Source: Melampsora larici-populina 98AG31 (Eukaryota; Basidiomycota; Pucciniomycetes; Pucciniales; Melampsoraceae). Taken from it: a stretch of DNA of 64,000 bases. The DNA is taken from NCBI RefSeq assembly GCF_000204055.1, contig NW_006768783.1:186001-250000 (forward strand). The letters run 5' to 3'. The position numbers and the translations under genes are program-made. This document shows positions 10,433 to 20,356 of the stretch, piece after piece (position 1 is the stretch's first letter; every line of letters starts with the position of its first letter). Below the pieces are notes generated by a model. That model was not told the DNA's origin. It did not search any database and saw only the letters and a program-made list of their open reading frames with translations.

Positions 10433-12014
10433 ATGATGTCGACTCCTTCTCATTCACTTGATTTATTAACTTCCTCTTTTATCCATTCTACTAGTCATCC
10501 AATTCATTCTATCCCAATCTCATCTTCTTCTCCTACTCCATCTTCTTCCAATTCTGATATCTCAATCTCTTCTAAACGTAAAAGATTAGATGAACTCGAA
10601 CCAAAACCCAACAAATCATTTAAATCATTAAACAATTATGATCATCTACCATTCGATCCTTTTAACCCTCATCCTGGCATGACAAAAGAAGAACGTAAAA
10701 TGGCTAGAATGATTAGAAATCGAAGTAAGTCTAGCTCCTTTCATGCTTTTGCAAAACTCATCTAAATTCTAATTCAATTGGTTTGATCCTTTAGCCGCTG
10801 CTCAAGCTTCTCGTGATCGAAAGAAAGAACATGTCACCGAATTGGAGGCAAGGGTCAAAGAATTAGAATCTCAACTTCTTCAATTCCAATCTCAACCTTG
10901 TCCTCATCAATCTCATCATCAATCTCACCCTGTCTCATTAGAACCCTCACCATCGATTTTGAATCATTCAATTTCGAATCTGACTTTTGATTTGGATGTC
11001 TTCTCGACTCATTCATCCAATCAAACACATTCAAACTTATCTGATGCGATCGATCCTTCGATCATCCTTTCACCATCTTCCAAGGATTCTGTTCTTCCTT
11101 CATCCGATTCGACTGATTCAAAATCTATCTCATCTGCTCCTAGTCTTCCTACTACTTTATCGCCTGCTCAAGCAGAATATCTCTCGACGGTCCGTATTCA
11201 TCTTCTAGAGGAAGAGAATGCTCAATTGAAAGCTAGATTAGCTTTCGAACTCAAGCGTTCATCTGAACCATCCACCTTTTCTGAACCGTTTACGAACAAC
11301 ATCACCGATCATCAAGAACCCATCAATTCAATCGTACCTCCGTCCATCCCAATCAATTCTTCACCATCCTCATTAGCTCCTTTTGAGCTTGATGATGGAC
11401 TTTTAGGTTTGATCCTTAAAGAGGAAGAACTCGAAAACTTATTAAACTCTGAACCTAATTCAAGTCTCCCTTCTTCAATGGATTGGAATTCGATCTTATT
11501 TCCCACCGAATCCAATCAATCTTCTTCACCATCTTCTTCATCAAGAACACCCAATGAACCTAATCCGAATCATGAATCAATCTCAACCCATCCGAGTTTT
11601 TTAGATCCTACTTTAATTAGTGGTGAGAAGAAAGCAGTGACTCCATTACCTCTCCGTTCAATTCGATCCGATCAATTTGGCCCGGTTCTCACCGATTGCC
11701 GCCTCGTAGCAAGCGAGGAGGAAGTTTCCCTGCAGCGGATCAATTGGAATTTAAAGAACTGTGTGGCTCAAACGAACGATCTGAATTGGATGTTGATGTG
11801 GTCTTGGCTGGCCTGGAATCTATCTCAAATCAAAACAAAGGAGATGTTGGATTTGATTCTACCCTTCAGAATTCATTATCATCATTTGGGTTTTTTGAAT
11901 CGTGTCAAAGACATCAAACCAAAGAAGAAGAAGAAGAAGAACGATCAGAAGAAAAAGAAGAAGAGAATGGATTTCATAAGTTTTTTGATTTGTTGGATGA
12001 AGAGTTTTGATTAG
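10433..12014 (+). CDS. HAC1: HAC1/XBP1-type bZIP transcription factor (UPR regulator)
   Basis: Exon 1 is 10433-10724, a conventional intron is 10725-10794 (GTAAGT...TTTAG), and exon 2 starts at 10795. Joined across the intron, the basic region reads KEERKMARMIRNR then TAAQASRDRKKEHVTELE (residues ~84-115), very close to the XBP1/Hac1 class. A leucine zipper follows (~112-135), then a long Ser/Pro-rich region. The unspliced frame stops at 12014 (503 aa) and ends in a low-quality Lys-rich tail. In the +2 frame a better tail runs to 12010: it contains ADQLEFKELCG, an acidic Glu tract and ends FFDLLDEEF. Switching frame needs removal of a segment of length 2 mod 3, as in known Ire1 introns (XBP1 26 nt). 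This is probably the ER-stress factor activated by Ire1. Confidence 0.85.
11702..11739 (+). promoter_or_regulatory. Candidate Ire1 cleavage hairpins in HAC1 mRNA
   Basis: The 3' hairpin has loop CTGCAGC at 11730-11736, a perfect match to the Ire1 loop consensus CNGNNGN, closed by TCC/GGA; cleavage would fall after 11732. Just upstream, CCTCG/CGAGG (11702-11718) closes a 7-nt loop TAGCAAG with G at position 3, though the rest of this loop departs from consensus. Cleavage after 11709 or after 11706 (TCG|TAGC) would remove 23 or 26 nt. Both join the bZIP frame to the acidic +2 frame tail. The 5' site is uncertain. Confidence 0.55.
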
Positions 12015-13235
12015 AAAAATTGGAACCCAAACCGAATTTGAAGGATGTGGTTTCGATTGGATTGTGATTTGGTTTGTTGTTGGCAAAAAAAATATTAGTG
12101 GATTGATTTTGATTATAGTTTTTATTTTATCTTTTTTTTAACTTAAAGAAAAGAAAAATAACTTTGAATTATAAATGAAACGAAACGAAAAAGAAAACCG
12201 TCGAGAGTTGTAAAAGCATTTTTTGTGATTTTTGTGATTTTTGTTTTTTATTTTCTCTTCTCTTCTCTTCTCTTCTCTCTAGCATACGTACTTTTTTTTA
12301 TTACTTTTTTTTTTGATATATTGATAAAAATTGATTTTTTTTTTGTATCTGGTTTTATATATAATGAATGACAAAAAAAAACTTTAGAAATCATCAAAGA
12401 AAAAAGTGAGGAAAATTAAATTCAAAAAAATTGTTGGATTTTTGGATTTTGAGTAAGAGGTTCAAGGATTGAATTTGTTTACAAAAAAGCTTTTCGATTT
12501 GGTTTCTTTGGTTGGTCCTTCATACTTGGAGTACCAATCATGTGAGACCGGTTGTGCTGGAAGTTGAGGCCAGACCGCAGCGATGGTCTTTTGGTGAGCC
12601 AGGTTTGCAAACACAAAGCTTATGAGTGTGTCCAAATTGTTATGTTTGCAGACCGACCTGCATGGGAGATGTTCTAATGACCATCATGAGTTGACTCACA
12701 CCACAGTAAAGTTAATAAAAAGTGATGTAATGATGAGTTGGAAAAGAAATCAAGAAAAATCGATTTCATGGATTCAATGAGAAAACCATTCAATGATTCT
12801 CAACCATTGATTTTAAATCAGTTTAATTTATCAAGTTCATGAAGAACTTTAGTTTATGAGATTATGAAAAACTTCAAAACACTTGTTGACTAAAATCCAA
12901 TCAAAATTAATAAACACACCTGGACCAGATGTGAATCTTTCTAAAACCCAATCAATTTCTAAACCAATCCAACATGATCTAAAAGTATAATTCTCTTGAT
13001 AATCCAATGAGTCATGACATAGAATTGATATATATCTACATATAAACCCAATACCTCCGCCGTCTCCCAAAAAAATAACCACCAAAACTGATTCTTATCA
13101 AACTGAAATCTAAACCTCCACCTCTCAAGAAAAAAAAACCACATGTTCAGAAGAAAAAACTAGAATGACTAAGATTGGGTTTCAACAAAAACAAATGAAT
13201 TGGAAAATCAATCGGGTTTGAAAACAAATGTAGGA
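12015..13235. other. Convergent 3' region between HAC1 and the orphan gene
   Basis: Holds the AT-rich 3' UTR of HAC1, with a TTCTC microsatellite at ~12255-12280 and poly-T/poly-A runs. No gene is supported. Confidence 0.5.
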
Positions 13236-15479
13236 TTATCTAACACATTCGATTGCCACTTGATTAGCCCAAAACCTCTTAAACTCTTTCACACGAATTT
13301 CTTGATGATCATTAAATCCATTAAGATTCTTCTTCTTCGTATTTGTATTCTTATTCTTATGATGACGATAATCTTCTTGATGATGATGATGATGATGATC
13401 AAAACGATCAACTCCATCGACTTGACTCTCAAAGACCTTCACTCCAAAATCTCTAAACCCCCAACCTAATCTCATACATAACCATGGCTCATTTCGAATC
13501 TCATTCCATAGTTTCTTTAATTCGATTTCGTTTCTTTTCCCGTGCATTAAACCTTGAATGGTTTGTTTAATCAATTTAATCAAACTGGTTTCGATTTCTT
13601 GATGTTGAAGTTCGATAGGTTCAAGCTTAGGTTTACAAGTCAATCGAAACCGTTTATAAACTTTAATTAACATTAACGTTTTGGATAAACTCTGGTTTGA
13701 ATGATCATCTTGATCATGGGTTTTCATCTTGTTTAAGAATCCATGGTGGAAATCAATTAAATCAATTGAAGATAGTTTTAAAAGTCGATAAATCAAATGA
13801 TCCTCATCCTTGGAAAGCGTTTCACAAACTTGCAAAGTGTCATTCAACGTCAATTGATGATTTGTAAGTTGATTAGATCCAAGTAAATAATCGATTAATG
13901 ATCTTGGATCTTTTTCTTTCGAGATTCGAATCATAGATTCTTTGATCAATTCTTCATTCAATTGATTTTCTCCATTCGAATTCGATGAAGCTTTTAAAAT
14001 GATCCTTGACATCTTAGCTGAAAGACTTGATGAATCAGATGGTTCTTGGAATGAATGATGATAGAGTTTATGGAATTGGTCTTGAGTAGATTTAAATTGA
14101 GAGAAATGATCTAATAATCTCATCTTGGACCAAGCTTTTAATGATAGATGAGAATGATCTAAACCCATCAAAGAGTTTAAAAACAATCTACATTGATGTC
14201 TAACTTCGTATGCTTTTCGATTTCGATTTCGATTTTGGTTCGATTTGATTTGAATCGATGCAAATCTACAAATCACATCTAATGATAATCGATTAAATCT
14301 CAATCCATTCATCTCTTTTCCATCTTTCAATTTCCTACAAATGATTCGAACCGAATCCAATAAATCGGTTGAGGTTTCTAAATCATCCGTCGTCGATCTA
14401 AGATGTAATAATAATCCAGTGACTTGTCTTAATGATCTATTCTTCAATTTGGCTTCTTGATTGGCTTTGATCTTAAACTCTGATTCAAACATCAATTCAC
14501 TTGCAAGATCCCAACGACGACGCCTTAAACAAATATCAATAAATCTTAATTGACTAAGTTGATCCAATCGATTGAAATGTACTTTAAAATACTCAAAGAT
14601 CTCATCATCTTCAGTAGACCTTAATCTAGTTTTTTTAACTTTCCAACAATCACAAGGTCTCAGTCCATTCTTCAAAAACAATCTTTTTCTAATCCTCATG
14701 AGTCTTCTCATTTCATAATCATCAACCTGATTGAAGTTTCGATGATCATCTTGAGTTTTTACAGATTTCTTCCATGAATCTACAATTTGTGAAACCGCTT
14801 CTGATTTCCACATTTGAGAAAGTTGAATCCGATCTGGTTTAGATGATCTACTCAATCGAGACAAAAGTAAAGTAGATCTTAATCTTAATAATGAGAAATG
14901 TAAAGTCTTTGATTTCGGTTGGTCTAATCGGATCAACAATCTTCCAAGTTCTTCTAATTCTTGATCATCTGTTTGGGTTGATCTGAGATGATGATGTATC
15001 TTGGATGTGAGTTGAAGTGGTGTATAAGTTGATGATGTACTATAACTTCGTTTGGTATTGAATTTTGAATGATATGATTTAGATGTAGATTGAAGTAATG
15101 AAGGGAAGATGATGTGTTGATGATCATGTTTTTTAGTTGTAGGTTCATTAGATGCGAATAAAGGTTTGTCTGCTGATGACTTTGAAGATGGTTCATGATG
15201 ATTTGATGATGGTTCAGATTTGAATGATGAGATTTTGTTTGGTTTTGAAGATGATGATGAAGAGATAAGTTGAGAGATGAAATAAGGTAAAGTAGTTAGT
15301 TTGATAAGTTGAAATAATAAATGAGCAGGTGATGATAATGTTCTGATGGCTGGTTGAGGTTTGAGAGATTTGTTTTGCTAATGAAGTGAAGTGTTAGTGA
15401 TAGTGTTAGTGAGTTGTTGATAAAAGAATAAAGTTGTACTGACGATTAAGTGATTAGATTCAAATCGATTTTTGAACAT
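13236..15479 (-). CDS. Orphan protein, ~725 aa, with mitochondrial-type N-terminus
   Basis: Exon 1 is 15479-15444 (12 codons, ATG). The intron is 15443-15378 (GTCAGT...CATTAG, with CACTAAC branch-like motifs). Exon 2 runs 15377-13236 with no stop. Without the intron the frame has no ATG near its 5' end, so the short exon is needed. The N-terminus (MFKNRFESNHLIQ, then NKSLKPQPAIRTLSSP) is basic, lacks acidic residues apart from one Glu, and looks like a mitochondrial presequence. The rest is Leu/Lys/Arg-rich and helical; a Ser-rich linker spans ~60-130 and a His tract lies near the C-terminus (13380-13400). The helical pattern could suit a repeat protein of mitochondrial gene expression, but I recognise no domain. 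Confidence 0.7.
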
Positions 15480-16198
15480 TAGACTTCCTCTTGATTGGTT
15501 ATTATCAAGAACATTAAGATCCTTCAACTTTTCTTCAATTCATCTGTTCTTGCATTTCTAAACTTTTCACTCAACTTCACTCTCAAGACTGGAGACTGGA
15601 ACCCATCCCTCGGACCTATCTTGTATGGTTTTTAAATCGGACTGTCGAAATTACCGACTCGGACCGGATCAGTGATGGCTGCCTACCGGGTCAACTCAAG
15701 AGCACATCTCATCCAGATTATAGATAACCAGCACAGCCTTTGGAGATGTTCAACACTTCAACCTCTGCACTTCAGTCCAACTATCCAAGGGCACACTGAA
15801 TGGACTTCTAGACTCAGTGCGTTTGACGGTCCCATAAACATCCAAACATTCATGTTTTTCACTCAACTCTCATTAATGATTCAAAACCTTAGCTAGCCTA
15901 CACAAAAAATTACATTCGATTACTCATATGATGTGATGTGTGAGTGAGCTATCAAAGAAATCAGAAACAAATCCAAACTACAGAAAAAACAAGTTAAGAA
16001 AAATCAAACCAAATCTGTGAGCCATGAAATACAACAGATAAAATCATAGAGAAGATTGTGTTTGATCTTGATAGAAGATATTGAAAGAAGCTATGTACTT
16101 AGGAGGATATTTGTAGTAAGAAAAAAAAACTTTGCCATACTCAATAGATGAAAAAAAGAATCAAGACCGTATCGTATATAAATGTATGTAGAAATGTT
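15480..16198. other. Intergenic between orphan gene and WW gene A
   Basis: Likely holds the orphan gene's promoter (15480-15660) and the 3' UTR of WW gene A. Open frames here are short and without motifs. Confidence 0.5.
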
Positions 16199-17282
16199 TC
16201 AAAAGAAATCACCTCCACCAAAATCACCACCTCCAAAATCACCACCACCAAACATATCACCATTATCATATCCATTATCATATCCATTTTCATATCCCTG
16301 TTCATAACCACTACGTATTCAAAACCAAAAGAAAAAAGTCAATTTCACATACGCTTGTATAACTCAAAGGAGAAAACAAAAAGAAAACTCACTTATCATA
16401 ACCATGATGTCCACCAATTCCTCCAAGCATAGAGCCTAATAACATTCCACCTGCTAAACCACCTGCACCTGCCATCAATCTAAAAAACGAAACCCCAAAT
16501 CAATCACACAATCCGATTAAAACCAGAAGAAAGAAACAAAATCAGTTTGAACCAGTTCCTGTGAGCTTATTAGATTCGTGGTCACATACGGGTTCATCCC
16601 AGCTCTACCTCTTCCATTGTTATTACCCATCATTTGTGGTACAGGTCTTTGTTGTTGATAAACAGGTTGTTGTGGTTGATAAACAGGTTGTTGTGGTTGA
16701 TAAACAGGTTGTTGTGGTTGACCAAACCTAAGGAAAAAGTTTAAAACCAGAGATCAGATCATGGATTTCGTTTTCAAACCAAAACCCATCAAAAAGCATA
16801 AAACCGAAGCTGGATAGGTAGATCGGAAAACCAAACTTACCCAGCTTGAGGTTGTGGTGAAGTATAATGTGTTTGTCCATAACCTGTACGGTCTTGTCCT
16901 TGTTGATGATCAGATGGATGTGTCCAATGTGAAACCGGTCCACCAGGAGCGAGTGTATCAACATAATAAAACCTTTGATATCCATCATGCCATTCTCTAA
17001 AAGAACGATGCAAGGATCATTAAGTTTTGTAGATCGATTAACAAAAAGATAGTTTGAAAAAATCACTTACTTTACCCATCCCGGTGGTAAAGCTCTTTGA
17101 TCAGAACTTCCAGCTTGATTCATAGAAGGTGAAATGGGCGTAACAGGACTTGTGACTGTAGGTGGATAAGGATTGAGTTTAGATGAATTCTGATGATTGT
17201 TGTTGTTGTTGTTGGTAGCAGAATAAGGTGGTGGTGCTGGTTTTTGACTACTACCAGTCTTGAGTTTATCGAAAAGTCCCAT
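16199..17282 (-). CDS. WW-domain protein A (234 aa, 5 exons)
   Basis: Exons: 17282-17071, 16996-16841, 16727-16590, 16479-16393, 16310-16199; all four introns interrupt codons at the same phase. The WW domain is split by intron 1: LPPGWVK, then EWHDGYQRFYYVDT and SHWTHP (residues ~65-105), with both signature Trp and the final Pro. Upstream is a PPPY motif (residue ~18), itself a WW ligand, so self-association is possible. Then come three near-identical YQPQQPV repeats (16665-16727), a GAGGLAGGMLLGSMLGG segment that may be membrane-associating, and an NGYD/GGGDF repeat tail. Likely an adaptor; partners unknown. Confidence 0.85.
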
Positions 17283-17900
17283 TTGGTTGGTTCGGTTTTC
17301 TTTAGAAAATGATGATTCAATGAGACTAAGACCAAAAAATAGTCGAAGATGGTAAATAAATTCAAAACTTTCCAGTGCATATACAGTCTTTGACTTTTAT
17401 TTATCGGTGAAGCAGTGGCTGTGCAGTTTCGAGTTTGGAGACCCGATTTGGACTTTCACCTCGGGCCGGTGTGTATGCGGTCCGCAGAGCCCGCAGTTTT
17501 AAATTGTCAAAACCGGATGGAGTCTGGAGAGATGCACAGCTCTCGTTCAAGTTTCACTATACATATTCCTTCTGTTTGAATCATTTCTTCTATTGTTTTG
17601 TCATGCTCAAAGCAACTTCACTATGTAGTTCATTATTAATGAATGTCCCAAGACCTTATATGTGTGCTCTAAACCTACGTCTAGAAAAAAACTTTATGGT
17701 GATCAAGAGATGTGTCCGTACTTGATGTGATTTCCGTCTTCATCTGGACTTTGTCGCTGACTAAAAACAACTTCTTTCTCCATATCACTATACGTGATCT
17801 CAGATTTAATTCACCTATACTCACTTCATTTTGATTATCATCAGCTCCTGTTGTTGGTTACTTTGTCAAACCTACACTTTGCATGATTTTGGAAAGATAG
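17283..17900. other. Intergenic upstream of WW gene A
   Basis: Promoter side of WW gene A. The open frame 17435-17725 on the plus strand has no motif and is not called. Confidence 0.45.
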
Positions 17901-18042
17901 CCTGATGGAAGAGATCAATCAAGTAAGTGGCGTATTGATCTATAAGTCTGTTGATCGTGAGGCAGACGCCTTACAAATAGAAACACGAGAGATACGATAT
18001 CAATTGTAACTTGATGATCAATCAAGTAGAAAAATAAAATTT

Positions 18043-18434
18043 CTAAGCTTTGTTGAGAGTCAGACTCAGACTCATAAGAACAGATAGAAGATGTTTGACT
18101 GGTCGAGGAAGCAAAGTCAGATCATTTTCAAACCCATTGAGTCCAAGAGTCCAAGCAATCTGTTTGACAGATGGAGAAGTAGCTATCATACAAATCCTCA
18201 TACAACAAGATATGTAGGAAATCAAACATCGACACGTCAATCTTTTGATACACTCTCGATCTCTCAACAGTTGAGGTTCAACTTACAATCAAACTTTAGT
18301 TTTAAGGTGATTTTTTGTCCGGGTGTGATGACTGCATCCTAAGTAGGGGACATAAAATGTAATTTCTGACCGACAAATAAGGTGGCAAAGATGAACAATA
18401 ATGTAGTAATAGCAAACACGCGAGGAGATTGCAT
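18043..18434 (-). CDS. Possible small secreted protein, model incomplete
   Basis: An ATG at 18434 opens MQSPRVFAITTLLFIFATLF, a convincing signal peptide. Downstream, a segment encoding VITPGQKITLKLKFD resembles the beta-sandwich start of fungal small secreted proteins. A later open stretch ends at 18043. A 43-nt intron (18370-18328) would join the first two in frame, which is short, and the join to the third part is unclear. It could be a decayed or mis-modelled secreted protein gene lying between the two WW genes. Confidence 0.35.
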
Positions 18435-18655
18435 CTTGTAGTAACTTGAGGTTTATCTTGATAGATGATGTGAAATGAGTTTTGATCTGGGAAGAATATG
18501 GTTGGATTATATTAAAAGCACCTGAGTTATATATTTGAGTGAGAATCAGATCTGAGCGTGAGGCTCTTTCTGCTAATACTTATCATAAAGTTGATCTTAT
18601 AAATGATTACAAAGCCATGCTTGAGAAAAATGGTAAAAATGGAAGAATAGTGTGA

Positions 18656-19586
18656 TCAAAAATCACCACCAAAGTCATCACCTCCACCAAACATTCCCCC
18701 ATCATCATTCCCATTATCCTCGTAGCCTTCTTCATATCCCCTAAAATCAAGTCAAATGTGTAAGACTTCACAAATACAAGACATAGGATAATAAGCTGAA
18801 AGAGACTTACTCTCTACGTTCATGATCTCCCTCGAGCATCGATCCTAGCAACATCCCACCAGCGAGACCACCAGCACCAGCCATCATGCTACGTGATACG
18901 ACGGAAATTTGGATTCGAGTCTTTTCAGATGGAACGATTAGCACGCGCGAACAAGACAAGAAACTCGTACGGATTCATTCCACTTTTTCTTCCTCTTACA
19001 TCGCTACGTCTCTCATTCATCTGAGTGGGAACTTGTTGATACATAGACTGTTGAGCATATCTGACCAATAAGGAACAATCGAATCAGTATACCAATCTGT
19101 AAGAGGAATAGAAGTCAGGGAGATTCAAATCAAACAGAATAAAAGGAAATCATACGAGTGGTGTCGAGGATCTTGTGGGTAAGATGAACCAACGAAATTT
19201 GATACTCGTCCGCTCGAATGGTTCGTATTCATCTCGGAAGGATGAACCCAATGAGATTGTGGACCATTTAAAGCATTCGAATCAACATAAAAATAACGAT
19301 GATGTTCTTCACTCCATTGTCTAAGGATCCAATCAATCAGTCTTTCCCATAATAAATTTTACTTTTCGGATCAAGAATCTCACTTTACCCAGCCTGGAGG
19401 AAGTGATTGATCTTCATCATATTGATGACCATTTTTTTTACTATGGGGAGGTAAAGGATTGCTCGCTCCTACAGGAGGGTAAGGGTTGTTTGTAGAGTCT
19501 GGGGCGTTGGTATTACTATCAGGACGATTAGGAGTTGTGTGGGAAGATTTTTTTCCGCCCGACAAGAGGTCAGATATTAACCCCAT
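18656..19586 (-). CDS. WW-domain protein B (206 aa, 5 exons), paralogue of A
   Basis: Exons: 19586-19384, 19320-19156, 19060-18971, 18888-18811, 18740-18656. The start MGLISDLLSGGKK was chosen over an upstream in-frame ATG because it aligns with MGLFDKLKTG of gene A. The WW domain (LPPGWVK, QWSEEHHRYFYVDS, SHWVHP) is complete and interrupted at the same codon. The Gly-rich AGAGGLAGGMLLGSMLEG block and the GYEEGYEDNG tail match A, but the YQPQQPV repeats are reduced to one YAQQSMYQQ stretch. All four introns keep A's positions and phase, so this is a tandem duplicate. It has no PPPY motif. Confidence 0.85.
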
Positions 19587-20356
19587 GTTGATTAATATCT
19601 TTCGATCGTCTTTCGATATTTTAAAAATGGAAGGTATTTGATAGGGAGAAGGGACGACGGAAATGAAGACGGAAATGAAGTGAGTGATCAAGGTGTTTGT
19701 AAGTTATCAGCTCTGACGTCACATTTCTGACTTCCATGTCTTTCCAAGCTGTGTTAAAGATGATCAGCTGCTCATTCCAAAGCAGGTCTTTCAAATCAAA
19801 CTCAATTTCACATTTCCAGTCATGACATCACATAGCTTTGAGCTGTGAAGTCAAAACCCAAGCTCAGTTCGTATCTCTTTCCACTTGGTCATCCAGTATT
19901 ACATTTCATAAGAACTTTGCCATATGATCGACGTTGAGGACTCATACATTTGTAACTTCATATTACGAATATCACACATCTTACTAACCTGGAGTTTGAT
20001 CAGGATTCAATCGCGGATTTTCTCAAAAAATTGAAGGTGATCGACCATTATCAGAATCGATTTGTGATATTCAAGTATCCCACTTCCCATCTCAAACATG
20101 TTCACATAATCTTTCATCGTGTCAGTATATAGGTGTCGGTGTGCAAAGGTTTAGCTGGTTTAGCACTGTTAAAGTTGGCGTATGTAGCCTCAAACGTGAC
20201 ATCTGCTTTCTGCTTTGGCATGAAACAAACTTGCTTGCTACAAGGGGTCGGCACGATGTTTTTCGCGATTTCCACCTTGCGTAGGAGGGAGGACTTCGAT
20301 GCTCTCCGAAATCTCGACCAACAGGCACTCCACATCAGGCACTCAGCCACTCGACC
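19587..20356. other. Intergenic, divergent promoter region
   Basis: Lies between the starts of WW gene B (minus) and the duplicated-domain gene (plus). The open frame 20133-20375 (+) has a hydrophobic start but no supporting context; it could be an upstream exon. Confidence 0.4.

Noticed and set aside
13200..13469. Plus-strand frame rich in Met/Ile
   Set aside because: Shadow of the His-tract end of the orphan gene on the minus strand.
16665..16727. Free-standing minisatellite
   Set aside because: The 21-bp repeats are in frame within WW gene A and encode YQPQQPV, so they are coding repeats.
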